The notes under the pieces are model-generated. The model was given only the letters and a program-made list of their open reading frames with translations, made no database searches and was not told the DNA's origin. A stretch of 64,000 nucleotides of DNA from the NCBI GenBank assembly GCA_905181625.1, contig CAJIYJ010000005.1:310001-374000 (forward strand), written 5' to 3'. This document shows positions 9,701 to 17,420 of the stretch, in pieces (positions within the stretch are counted from its first letter, which is position 1; each line of letters begins with the position of its first letter). Source of the DNA: an uncultured Flavobacteriaceae bacterium (GTDB lineage: Bacteria; Bacteroidota; Bacteroidia; Flavobacteriales; Flavobacteriaceae). A program made the position numbers and the translations under genes.

Positions 9701-10002
9701 TAATTGGAGATGACGCTACAGGAGTTGGAGATAATAAAGCAGTAATAGGGAATGATTCTATAACAGAGGTTTATATGTCAGAAGATGCTGGAGCTACAGT
9801 ATATGCATCTGGAATGGCTGTTGTTGATGAAAGCGACTTAACAATAGGAAATGTAGCGGGAGATTTGTATTTAAAGGTTGCTCCAAGCGCGACTGCAGGC
9901 AATGAGGATATTAGAATTCTAAACACTTATGGAACTGACGAAGCTTCTGTACAAGTTACTTCCACAGCTGGAGGAATAGACATAGATGCCGCTTGCTGCT
10001 AA
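6742..10002 (+). CDS. giant repeat-rich secreted protein, copy B, main part
   Basis: It starts at ATG 6742 with a signal peptide (MKKTFYSLLLFFLWVSLYSQ) and the family N-terminal domain (APQKFTYQSVVRNSSG, SVPYALYA). Next come GGTG repeats, three nearly identical 162-residue units (ATDSASARTSLGLGTIATQD ... GNINIQPDGTGQV), two shorter PISLGGTNSATAPM units, and an NTAVGYQAG-type YadA-head-like array. It ends at 10002 in IDIDAACC, where the downstream copy of the same repeat reads IDIDAAAAKDINIAGGQ. The cause is one extra T in GCCGCTTGCTGC. The true product continues to 10760. A long extracellular fibre is the likely form; ligand and function are unknown. Confidence 0.8.
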   Translation: MKKTFYSLLLFFLWVSLYSQAPQKFTYQSVVRNSSGNILKSAKIGIQLSIFKSSNEGTPVYSEEHSTSTNQNGLVTLIIGEGLTSDNISAIDWSTGEYFLKVQVAPLGGINYLIETTSKLLSVPYALYAENSNIDLLLEGENYLTYSPNDLRLVLKKIDLSSNIKGTLPVESGGTGVRSIPMVGLIKAENAAAARTILGVDASGTGSTIVLTTVAENYLTISDSSASQELTAGIVPISLGGTGATDPASARTSLGLGTIATQDNDAVNIDGGAIDGTIIGGTSKSTGAFNTVSSGIYQSNGDSDVILKTGNTTTGNITIANGANGNINIQPDGTGQVIIDDLKFPAADGSANQVLTTDGSGNISFANSTDSSTDVTLATVTDNYLTIDGQELTAGIVPISLGGTGATDSASARTSLGLGTIATQDNDAVNIDGGAIDGTIIGGTSKSTGAFNTVSSGIYQSNGDSDVILKTGNTTTGNITIANGANGNINIQPDGTGQVIIDDLKFPAADGSANQVLTTDGSGNISFANSTDSSTDVTLATVTDNYLTIDGQELTAGIVPISLGGTGATDSASARTSLGLGTIATQDNDAVNIDGGAIDGTIIGGTSKSTGAFNTVSSGIYQSNGDSDVILKTGNTTTGNITIANGANGNINIQPDGTGQVVIDDLKFPAADGSANQVLTTDGSGNISFANSTDSSTDVTLATVTDNYLTIDGQELTAGIVPISLGGTNSATAPMVGVITAADAAAARTVLGVDASGTDGSTAVTLATVTDNYLTISGQELTAGIVPISLGGTNSATAPMVGVITAADAAAAIEALGVNSTAAELNVLDGNSTLTTVTLASSDGIIINDSGVMKQVTLTSAQNYLLGSLSIDILSDALIEDFSMYIGNDPSGTTDTAQFNIAVGATALDAVTTGDKNIAVGYSALTVNQGGADNTAVGYQAGVANTIGQSNVFIGASSGLTNTTGEENIVIGTDADTGASGAINRIVIGDDATGVGDNKAVIGNDSITEVYMSEDAGATVYASGMAVVDESDLTIGNVAGDLYLKVAPSATAGNEDIRILNTYGTDEASVQVTSTAGGIDIDAACC
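7471..8928 (+). repeat. three tandem copies of a 486-bp (162-codon) unit
   Basis: GCAACAGAT...TCTGCTTCCGC starts at 7471, 7957 and 8443, an exact 486-base period. The copies are nearly identical in DNA over their whole length; visible changes include CCT/TCT near the start and GTAATCATTGAC versus GTTGTCATTGAT late in copy 3. Such identity over 1.4 kb is beyond what protein selection would require and points to recent duplication or ongoing homogenisation. It is also a likely place for assembly collapse. Confidence 0.95.
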
Positions 10003-10594
10003 AGATATTAATATTGCTGGAGGACAGGTTGCTCTTGTGTCAAAAGATGATGCCGCTTCTGCTATTTCATTAACAACAAATCAAGGAACTAGTGAAACTA
10101 TATCTATTACCAATACTCAAGGAACGGATGCTGCTGCAGTTAATATCACGTCAACAGCTGGAGGAATAGACATAGATGCCGCTGCTGCTAAAGATATTAA
10201 TATTGCTGGAGGACAGGTTGCTCTTGTGTCAAAAGATGATGCCGCTTCTGCTATTTCATTAACAACAAATCAAGGAACTAGCGAAACTATTTCTATTACT
10301 AATACACAAGGGACTGGTGCATCGGCAGTCAACATCACTTCTTCGGCAGGAGGGGTTGCAATAAACTCTTCTTCTACAACTGTAAGTGGAACTTTATCAG
10401 TGACGGGAAATCTTTCAAGTACAGCCGGAAATATTGCAGGCTTTGATGCCGCTCTTAACGCTGTTGCATCTGGAAATTTTTCAAGTAATAATTATACACT
10501 AGTTGCTTCGGATAATGGCAAAGTGATAACACTAGACAACGGAACAACAGCCTCTACATTAACTATTCCTACTGGACTTAGGGGATGGATTTAA
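9986..10594 (+). CDS. giant repeat-rich secreted protein, copy B, second fragment
   Basis: This is the continuation of the gene at 6742 after the one-base insertion near 9993; the ATG at 9986 is not a true start. It holds two tandem 63-residue units (AKDINIAGGQVALVSKDDAA ... ITNTQGTD ... NITSTAGG), then GTLSVTGNLSSTAG and a closing domain (FDAALNAVASGNFSSNNYTL, GKVITLDNGTTASTLTIPTG). It stops at 10594 because of a further shift near 10580. Its last domain resembles the end of phage-tail-like proteins in which IPTG-type sequence is followed by a short beta-rich cap, which here is found in the next frame. Confidence 0.7.
   Translation: MPLAAKDINIAGGQVALVSKDDAASAISLTTNQGTSETISITNTQGTDAAAVNITSTAGGIDIDAAAAKDINIAGGQVALVSKDDAASAISLTTNQGTSETISITNTQGTGASAVNITSSAGGVAINSSSTTVSGTLSVTGNLSSTAGNIAGFDAALNAVASGNFSSNNYTLVASDNGKVITLDNGTTASTLTIPTGLRGWI
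10001..10378 (+). repeat. two tandem copies of a 189-bp (63-codon) unit
   Basis: AAAGATATTAATATTGCTGG occurs at 10001 and at 10190, a 189-base period. The two copies are almost identical over most of their length and diverge after NTQGT. Comparison of the joints is useful: the first joint reads GCCGCTTGCTGCT and the second GCCGCTGCTGCT, which locates the frame-breaking T. Confidence 0.9.
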
Positions 10595-10760
10595 TTGCCT
10601 CATTGTACAGAAAGCAAATCACGACACTACTATAACTGCTGGTGGTGGAGTAACTCTTTTCAACAGAAGTAGTGAGGTTATAACAGCAGGCCAATATGCA
10701 ATTGTTACGCTAGTAAATATCGGGTCTGAACTTTACATATTATCAGGAGACACTAAATAA
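10581..10760 (+). CDS. C-terminal cap of repeat-protein copy B (third fragment, frameshifted)
   Basis: Reading GGG GAT GGA TTT from 10581 gives GDGFNCLIVQKANHDTTITA, then GGGVTLFNRSSEVITAGQYA and a TLVNIGSELYILSGDTK end with TAA at 10758-10760. This is a natural ending for the preceding IPTG-type sequence, and such caps are common in tail-fibre-like proteins. One extra base in CTTAGGGGAT separates it from the fragment before. The stop overlaps the ATG of the next gene as TAATGA, a normal operon junction, which supports this as the real end of the gene. Confidence 0.65.
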   Translation, partial: GDGFNCLIVQKANHDTTITAGGGVTLFNRSSEVITAGQYAIVTLVNIGSELYILSGDTK

Positions 10761-11668
10761 TGAGGTACTTATTTCTAATTCTGTTTACTGTTAGCTTAAA
10801 TGCTCAAATACTCCCTTCTCAACAGGCTACTCATTATAAAAAATCATCTGGTGGAAGCTGCAGCTCTTCTGAAACATTTATGGCCTTGCCTGACCAATCC
10901 TCTCCTTATTCGGGTATGGTAAGAGGTTATTTTTTTACTGCTCCTATAGATTTTTGCATTACTGGAATTAGAGTACCAACTGATGCTAGTACTGGTTGTC
11001 AGAGTGTTGCAATTTTAAGGTTTACTGATGGTGGCCCTACAGCCTATCCAACTCTTACAAATGCTTTTAATCAGTCTTTAAATAGTTCGGCATACTGAGG
11101 ACCCATTGTAGTTGATATTTCTGTTAGTCCCTTTGTAAGACTTTCACTAGCTTCGGAGTGGTTCAAATTCATACGGTAGTCCTTCTGGATTTAATTTTAC
11201 TATAGGGGGTGAAGCAGTATCTGTTCAAAGGACTGGTATGAGAAACCTGTTGTTAAAAACGGACAAATTATAGTCGGTAATACTATGAAATGACTACGGA
11301 AGAATGGAGATGGTGACAATTAATTCCATAGACCAGTACTGACAAGTTATCTAATTTTATGAGCACTTGAATTAGTAAGGAGTTTCATATGAAAGACAAT
11401 AAGGAAGCTGGAACAATATTTCGCATGGTAATGTAGATATGTTTGATGTTATAGTCGGCAAAAAAGAGACATACATGTACGGATCAAATGTTACTGAGTT
11501 ACATTACGGAGCATCTTACGGTCAGCGGAGATGTTATCAAAATTTCATTAAATATGAACAACGGGAGCTTATTTTTATAAAAATGGAACTAGTCAAGGTG
11601 TGTGCTATACACTGTTCTAACAGGGACATGATATTTGCTGCATTATATAAAACGCCTAATGTTCAATA
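10760..11668 (+). pseudogene. decayed secreted-protein gene following repeat protein B
   Basis: A signal peptide (MRYLFLILFTVSLNAQ) and about 95 mature residues are readable (CSSSETFMALPDQSSPYSG, FTAPIDFCITGIRVPTDAS), ending at TGA 11096-11098. The TGA sits where TGG would give AYWGPIVVDISVSP in the same frame. Further coding pieces follow in other frames: NSYGSPSGFNFTIGGEAVSV near 11165, PVVKNGQIIVGN near 11250, SWNNISHGNVDMFDVIVGKK from about 11405, and AYFYKNGTSQGV near 11570. So the gene has at least one nonsense change and several frameshifts. It was probably translationally coupled to copy B. I do not recognise the family. Real decay and a badly sequenced stretch are both possible. Confidence 0.7.
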
Positions 11669-11792
11669 ACTATAACACATTAAAAAATAACGTTCTAGTC
11701 CAGAATGTATTTTTTATGGTACTGTGGAGAAGACATGTATTAAGAAAGTTTAAATAAAAAATCTAGAAATATTTACTTTAAAAACAAGAAAG

Positions 11793-12290
11793 CTATTCTT
11801 TAATTTTTCTCATAGTTTGATACCAAAGTTCTAGCTGATTATTTTCAAAATAATACCACTCGTTATAGACTTTTTTAATCACATCATCTTCAGAAGTTTC
11901 AGGGATTGAAGTAAACCCTGCGTTCACCCATTCGCCTTTTTTTTCAGTGTTTATATCAACTGAAAAAGCATATTCTGTAGTCCAAGTATCGCTATTCCCT
12001 AATGCCTCTTGTTTTTCACTTTCTTCTTTTATAAGTTTAATAAATTCATCAGGGCCATTAGCCCTTTTACCATCTTCAAATTCAAAAGATGCCTGTGGAG
12101 AAATCATAGTTTTTAATAAATCATAATTCTTATTAGCCCAAGCCTTATCGAAAGCTTTAAAAAGCTCAACAGCCTTGTCACTACCTAAATAAAATTGATC
12201 CTCAGTTTGATTAACAAAACCACTCCCAGACTTTGGAGTTGTAGAACAAGCGCTAATAAAAAGGATAAGAAATCCTAAGAAATATTTCAT
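11793..12290 (-). CDS. lipoprotein with SnoaL/NTF2-like domain
   Basis: The 165-residue product starts with a lipoprotein signal whose lipobox ends at Cys15 (LFISAC). The rest fits a small NTF2-like cone: a helix with AVELFKAFDKAWANKNYDLL, then MISPQASFEFEDGKRANGP and a late YNEWYYFENNQLELWYQTM strand region. NTF2-like proteins of this kind often act in stress handling or small-molecule binding, but no catalytic residues can be assigned. It follows the acetyltransferase gene by 11 bases on the same strand. A distant relative lies at 50058. Function is unknown. Confidence 0.7.
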   Translation of the reverse strand: MKYFLGFLILFISACSTTPKSGSGFVNQTEDQFYLGSDKAVELFKAFDKAWANKNYDLLKTMISPQASFEFEDGKRANGPDEFIKLIKEESEKQEALGNSDTWTTEYAFSVDINTEKKGEWVNAGFTSIPETSEDDVIKKVYNEWYYFENNQLELWYQTMRKIKE

Positions 12291-12301
12291 ATAAAAAGTA
12301 A

Positions 12302-13384
12302 TTAGATTTTAATAAAAATTTGACGTTTATACATTTCTTTAATAATAATGTAGATAAAAAAAGTATAAAACAAGGCCCAAGCCAGTGAGAAAATTTGAGG
12401 GTCTAGGCCGGTTGATATTCCAAAATCCATCCAAGATGCTTGAATGCCTTTCCCGGATATTACTGGTAAATAAAACAGTCTTCCAAGTGTCGAATGAAGC
12501 ACATAGGCGAAGATCGCATTGGAGCCAAAAACAATTCCAAATTTAGTATAAGATTGAATTTTTTTATGATCTAGAATCCACATGCAAGAAGCTAAAAAAA
12601 TCATGGCCAGTCCTGAAGAAAAAAGCACATAGGAACTAGTCCAAATATGTTTGTTTATAGGAAAGCTGAAGTCCCAAATCATTCCAAGGCATAAGGCTAT
12701 AGATCCACACAGGTAAATCAAGATTATTTTATCTTTTAAGCTTTTCAATTTATTTAAAATAATATGTCCACAAAACATACCTGATATCCCAGTTGAAATA
12801 GCGGGTATAGTGCTGAAAAACCCCTCTGGATCCCATGTTTTTTGATAAAGTCTCCCCGGCGTTATAAATCGATCGATCCATGCAGCGAAATTGTTTCCAG
12901 GTTCCAAGACTCCAGCTGCGGTATTTTCAAAAGGAATTTTGGTCATAAAAAACCAGTAAATTATAAGTAAAATAGCTCCTATCCATATTTGATGTGAAGC
13001 CTTAGTGTTTAAATAAATAATAGAACACAAAAAATAGACCAATGCTATTCTCTGAAGTACTCCAGCAATTCTTACATTATTAAAATCAAAGTTTGGAAAT
13101 AGGGCAAGAAAAATTCCAATACCAAAAAGAATAAGAGTTCTTTTACTAATTTTTAAATAAGTTGAGAAATCTGATTTTTCAATTTTAGATAAGGACAGGG
13201 CAATAGAGACCCCCACAATAAATAAAAAGAAAGGAAAGACTAAATCAGTAGGAGTAACCCCATGCCACTGGGCATGTCTTAAAGGAGCAAATACATATTT
13301 CCAGCTTCCAGGATCATTCACCACTATCATCGCGGCAATAGTAAAACCTCTAAAAAAGTCTAAAGAAATTAACCTAGAATTCAT
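12302..13384 (-). CDS. HGSNAT/NagX-like membrane acyltransferase (DUF5009 family)
   Basis: The 360-residue protein has about ten hydrophobic segments and opens with the family signature SLDFFRGFTIAAMIVVN, followed by the loop LRHAQWHGVTPTDLVFPFFL. In the human lysosomal relative HGSNAT, the His of this region takes an acetyl group from acetyl-CoA and passes it to terminal glucosamine of heparan sulfate. Bacterial members (NagX type) are linked to amino-sugar use, though few have been tested. It lies 21 bases after PBP1A on the same strand, so amino-sugar recycling during wall turnover is one possible job. The sulfatase and sialidase genes lie far away in this window. Confidence 0.8.
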   Translation of the reverse strand: MNSRLISLDFFRGFTIAAMIVVNDPGSWKYVFAPLRHAQWHGVTPTDLVFPFFLFIVGVSIALSLSKIEKSDFSTYLKISKRTLILFGIGIFLALFPNFDFNNVRIAGVLQRIALVYFLCSIIYLNTKASHQIWIGAILLIIYWFFMTKIPFENTAAGVLEPGNNFAAWIDRFITPGRLYQKTWDPEGFFSTIPAISTGISGMFCGHIILNKLKSLKDKIILIYLCGSIALCLGMIWDFSFPINKHIWTSSYVLFSSGLAMIFLASCMWILDHKKIQSYTKFGIVFGSNAIFAYVLHSTLGRLFYLPVISGKGIQASWMDFGISTGLDPQIFSLAWALFYTFFIYIIIKEMYKRQIFIKI

Positions 13385-13405
13385 TTATCAAAATTACAAA
13401 AGTTT

Positions 13406-15727
13406 TTATAAGCCTAACCCTTCAATATCATTAGCTTCGGAAGGAAAAGCATTAGCAGGTTTAATGGCTTCGCAGTCAATAGGGATATTCAATTCCTCAG
13501 GAGCAAGAAAATCTTCTATAGAAATACCCAAGGCTTCATTTTCGTAACACTTTTTCATATACATCCCCCAAATTGGCAAGGCCATGGTTGCTCCTTGTCC
13601 GTAAGCAATTGTTTCAAAATGTGTGGCTCTATCCTCTGCGCCTACCCAAACTCCGGTAACTAAATTAGGAACCATACCCATAAACCATCCATCACTTTGG
13701 TTTTGTGTAGTTCCTGTTTTACCCGCAATTGCGTTTTTAAACTTATAAGGATAGCCTGTTACAACATCTCTATAAACAGGATTTCTCTCATCTTCTGGAA
13801 TATCATGACGTAATCTAGCGCCAGAGCCAAATTTGGTAACTCCTTCTAAAAGGCTAACAGTTACGTATGCGGACTCTTCGCTTATAACATCTCTAGTTTC
13901 TGGAATAGCTTGGTAGAGTAGCGCCCCATTTTTATCTTCAATTCTTGTAATCATTGTTGGCTTAACATAAATCCCTTGATTTGCAAAAGCACCATAAGCT
14001 CCGACCATTTCATAAACGCTTAAATCTGGTGTTCCTAGCGCTATGGCAGGGACATTTGGAATGAAAGATTCAATTCCTAAACTTCTAGCTAAATCAGCAA
14101 CAGGTTTAGGGCCTACTTTATCCATTAGCTGAGCGCTAATCGTGTTTTTTGAATTGGCTAGTGCATTTTTTAGCGTTCTCATTCCTCCGTATTTATCACT
14201 GGAATTTGTTGGACACCATGGTTCAGGGTTACCGTATTTATTAGGCTCTATACAATATATGGCATCAGGAAGCGAATCACAGGGAGACAGTTTCAATTGA
14301 TCAATAGCTGTAGCATATAAAAAGGGTTTAAATGTGGATCCAATTTGTCTTTTTCCTTGTTTAACATGATCGTACTGAAAATGTTTATAATTGATCCCTC
14401 CTACCCATGCTTTTACATGTCCAGTTTGAGGTTCCATGGACATCATTCCTACTTGCATGAAATGCTTATAATAACGAATAGAATCAATAGGCTTCATAAT
14501 CGTGTCAATGTCGCCTTTCCATGAAAAAATAGTCATTGGCACTTCAACCTGAAATGAGTCAAACATTTCCTTTTCAGATTTTCCCGATATTCTCATTTTT
14601 CTCCATCTCTCAGATCTTTTCATGGCTCTATTAAAAAGGTCCTCTTCCTGCTCTTCCTCAATATCTAAAAAAGGCGCCGTTGGGTTTAGCTTTTTCGTGT
14701 TTTGTTTAAAAAATTCTTCTTGAAGATTAGTCATGTGAAGCTTCACTGATTCTTCAGCATATTGCTGCATTTCATAATTTATAGTAGTGTAAATCTTCAG
14801 ACCATCTAAATAAACATTGTAATTAGAGCCATCATTTTTTGTGTTGTTTTTTGACCAACCTTTCATAAAATTCTGAAGGTAAGCCCTGAAATAGGTGGCC
14901 AATCCTTCTCTATGTGATTGTGGGGTATAATTAATTTCTAAAGGGATTAGTTTTAAAGAATCTAACTCCTTGTCATTAAGGTGGTTATTTTTTTTCATTT
15001 GACTAAACACCACATTTCGTCTTGACTTAACAAGCTCAGGTCTTCGAATCGGATTGTAATAGGATGAGTTTTTTAACATTCCAACAAGAACTGCGGACTC
15101 TTCTAAGTTTAAATCATTAATTTGTTTTCCAAAGAAAATACTAGAAGCTGATTTTATTCCGTCACCATTATATCCAAAGTCATAAATATTAAGATACATA
15201 GTAATTATTTCTTCTTTGGTATATTGTTTTTCTAGTCTAACTGCAAGCACCCATTCTTTTACTTTTTGAGTAAGCGCTTCAAAAATATTTTTTGAACGAA
15301 CTCCTACAAATAACTGCCTGGCTAACTGTTGAGAGATTGTACTGGCTCCTCCTCTTTTATTAAGGTAGACAATTGCCCTAACAGTTGCTTTAAAATCAAT
15401 TCCTGAATGTCCATAAAATCGCTCATCTTCGGTAGAAATTAAGGCATCAACCAAATGCTTTGGAAGGTCAGTAAACTCAATTGGAGTTCTATTTTCTCCA
15501 AAATGAAATTTTCCTAAAATCTTATTGTCAGAAGAAATTATTTCAGTTGCTAAATTGGTATTAGGATTTTCAAGTTGTCGAAAATCAGGCATTTCTCCCA
15601 AGGCGCCAATAGATGCAGAGTAAAAGATGCCAGAAACAGATAGGATTCCAAAAATAAAAATGATCCAAAAACTATAATAGTATAGCTTATATTTTTTTGG
15701 AATCCCTTTGTTTTTATTTTTTTTCAT
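13406..15727 (-). CDS. class A penicillin-binding protein 1A (peptidoglycan glycosyltransferase/transpeptidase)
   Basis: The 773 residues show a short cytoplasmic end, one membrane segment (~18-40) and the two domains of class A PBPs. Glycosyltransferase motifs: TEDERFYGHSGID with the likely catalytic Glu100, and RGGASTISQQLAR at 125-137. Transpeptidase motifs: STFK at 464-467 with the acylated Ser464, SKN at 526-528, and KTGTT at 670-674. It polymerises lipid II and cross-links glycan strands on the periplasmic face. Its ATG shares one base with the gldH stop (TAATG), so translation is probably coupled. Length and motifs are complete. Confidence 0.97.
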   Translation of the reverse strand: MKKNKNKGIPKKYKLYYYSFWIIFIFGILSVSGIFYSASIGALGEMPDFRQLENPNTNLATEIISSDNKILGKFHFGENRTPIEFTDLPKHLVDALISTEDERFYGHSGIDFKATVRAIVYLNKRGGASTISQQLARQLFVGVRSKNIFEALTQKVKEWVLAVRLEKQYTKEEIITMYLNIYDFGYNGDGIKSASSIFFGKQINDLNLEESAVLVGMLKNSSYYNPIRRPELVKSRRNVVFSQMKKNNHLNDKELDSLKLIPLEINYTPQSHREGLATYFRAYLQNFMKGWSKNNTKNDGSNYNVYLDGLKIYTTINYEMQQYAEESVKLHMTNLQEEFFKQNTKKLNPTAPFLDIEEEQEEDLFNRAMKRSERWRKMRISGKSEKEMFDSFQVEVPMTIFSWKGDIDTIMKPIDSIRYYKHFMQVGMMSMEPQTGHVKAWVGGINYKHFQYDHVKQGKRQIGSTFKPFLYATAIDQLKLSPCDSLPDAIYCIEPNKYGNPEPWCPTNSSDKYGGMRTLKNALANSKNTISAQLMDKVGPKPVADLARSLGIESFIPNVPAIALGTPDLSVYEMVGAYGAFANQGIYVKPTMITRIEDKNGALLYQAIPETRDVISEESAYVTVSLLEGVTKFGSGARLRHDIPEDERNPVYRDVVTGYPYKFKNAIAGKTGTTQNQSDGWFMGMVPNLVTGVWVGAEDRATHFETIAYGQGATMALPIWGMYMKKCYENEALGISIEDFLAPEELNIPIDCEAIKPANAFPSEANDIEGLGL

Positions 15728-16209
15728 TACTCTTTATTCTCCTCTTCAATTAATAGTCCTAAACCAATAATCCCTTCTAAATTAGCAATTGGTTTAATAT
15801 GATCGTTAAGCCTCATTGAAGTTCTTACTTTTAAAGAATATAGGCTGTCTTTTGCTAAAAAAATATTTTGTTTATAAGGGAGTTTATGCTCTATTAAAGT
15901 TAGTTTTTTATCTCCAAGCCATTGTCCACTAGGATTGCTTAACAAAAACTCTAAAGTATCAGTCTGAGTTAAAGAATGAGTAGAATTTAACTCTGTTATT
16001 AAAAAAATATTAGCATAATCGTAATCGTTATTATGCCTTAAAATCAAAGAGATGTTTTTAGAGTTCAAATCTCCTTTAAAATTAAATTCAACAGACTCTG
16101 AGTTTTTCCAGCCTTCAGAAAACTCGGTAAACTCTAAGTGATAGGGGGCAGAACACGACTCTAAACATATAATAAATAAAAGAAAAAAAAGACTCTTTTT
16201 AATTTTCAT
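15727..16209 (-). CDS. gldH: gliding motility lipoprotein GldH
   Basis: Starting at the ATG at 16209 gives 160 residues with a lipobox ending at Cys19 (CLESC). An upstream in-frame start at 16236 would bury this signal and overlap ricT. The mature N-terminus YHLEFTEFSEGWKNSESVEF and the segment NPSGQWLGDKKL are typical of GldH, a lipoprotein required for gliding and type IX secretion-linked movement in Flavobacterium johnsoniae. The order ricT-gldH-PBP1A is usual in flavobacteria. Whether this organism glides cannot be judged from one gene. Confidence 0.9.
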   Translation of the reverse strand: MKIKKSLFFLLFIICLESCSAPYHLEFTEFSEGWKNSESVEFNFKGDLNSKNISLILRHNNDYDYANIFLITELNSTHSLTQTDTLEFLLSNPSGQWLGDKKLTLIEHKLPYKQNIFLAKDSLYSLKVRTSMRLNDHIKPIANLEGIIGLGLLIEEENKE

Positions 16210-16220
16210 AACGTTCTTAA

Positions 16221-17357
16221 TTATGCTTTTTTCCAAACTTTCTTTTTCTTGTTTTTGTATCTATTATTTTTTTTGTCAAAACGAGTTAAGCTGTCTTGTC
16301 CAACAACATTTTCAAAATTAACATCATTAGAAGTTTCGTAAGTGGCGTATTGCTCTAAGCTTTCAATTTTATCTCCTTTGGCATTAATTTTTAAAATTTC
16401 ATTGGCTTTTTCAACGCTTAACTGGTGCCAAGTAACACTATCGTTTTTATAAACAAACCAAAGAAGACCTTTGAAAATATCTATCTTTTGGCAAAAAGCA
16501 ATTCCTTTTTCAGTTAAAATTTTGGAATTAGATTTCGGAAAATCTTTTAATGCTTCTTGATAAAAATCAAGTTCATAGTTTAAGCAACATTTTAATTTAC
16601 CGCATTGACCTGCTAATTTTTGCGGGTTTAAAGAGAGTTGCTGATATCTTGCTGCTGAGGTTGTAACAGATCTAAAATCAGTTAGCCAAGTGGAACAACA
16701 TAATTCTCTTCCGCAAGATCCAATTCCTCCAAGTCTAGAAGCTTCTTCTCTTAGGCCAATTTGTTTCATTTCAATTCGAGTGTTGAATTGTCTGGCCATA
16801 TCACGAATTAATTGTCTGAAATCAACTCTGCCTGGAGCAGTATAATAAAAAGTAACCTTACTATCATCTCCCTGGAATTCAACATCCGAAATTTTCATTT
16901 TTAAATTTAAAGAAATAGCCAATTGCCTAGATTTCTTTTTCACATCCTCTTCTCTTTCTCTAGCACGCGTCCAGATATCAATATCTCTTTGAGAAGCTTT
17001 TCTTGATATTTCAAGAAATTTAGTTGTTTTTGGATTAATTTTTTTCTTTTTTAACTGAAGGGCAATAAGGCCTCCTTTTAAAGTGGCATAGCCAACATCA
17101 TGACCTTTTTCAGCTTTTACAACAAGCAAATCTCCAATGGAAATAGTTAAATCAGAAGAATTATTATAGTATTCTTTTCTTCCATTTTTAAATCTTACTT
17201 CGATTACTTTTGAGTGTTCTTGATCTCCAACAGGCTTCATATTAGAAAGCCAGTCAAAAACAGTTAACTTATTACATCCATCCGTCCCACAAGTGCCATT
17301 GTTTTTACACCCACCAGGAACTCCGTTTGAATTAGTGCTACAACTTGAACAACCCAT
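16221..17357 (-). CDS. ricT: PSP1-domain protein, RicT/YaaT family
   Basis: The 378 residues contain the PSP1 core with two Cys signatures, GSCGRELCCSTWL and GQCGKLKCCLNYE, and an N-terminal Cys cluster (C3, C6, C17, C23, C28). In Bacillus the homologue belongs to an Fe-S-containing Ric complex that acts with RNase Y on mRNA processing. The role in Bacteroidota is less clear; the gene is almost always next to gldH. The C-terminus is very basic (RYKNKKKKVWKKA). It ends 11 bases before the GldH start, so the two are likely co-transcribed. Confidence 0.9.
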   Translation of the reverse strand: MGCSSCSTNSNGVPGGCKNNGTCGTDGCNKLTVFDWLSNMKPVGDQEHSKVIEVRFKNGRKEYYNNSSDLTISIGDLLVVKAEKGHDVGYATLKGGLIALQLKKKKINPKTTKFLEISRKASQRDIDIWTRAREREEDVKKKSRQLAISLNLKMKISDVEFQGDDSKVTFYYTAPGRVDFRQLIRDMARQFNTRIEMKQIGLREEASRLGGIGSCGRELCCSTWLTDFRSVTTSAARYQQLSLNPQKLAGQCGKLKCCLNYELDFYQEALKDFPKSNSKILTEKGIAFCQKIDIFKGLLWFVYKNDSVTWHQLSVEKANEILKINAKGDKIESLEQYATYETSNDVNFENVVGQDSLTRFDKKNNRYKNKKKKVWKKA

Positions 17358-17420
17358 AGATGATTATTGTAATTTATAAGATTTTAAAGTTAGGTAATTT
17401 AAGCTGCTAACTCAAAACTA

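Noticed and set aside
10575-10595. Programmed +1 frameshift at CTTAGGGG, similar to the Ty1-type slip site
   Set aside because: The other breaks have different contexts, the effect in bacteria is not established for this motif, and the same type of insertion occurs in unrelated genes. Insertion error or decay is simpler.
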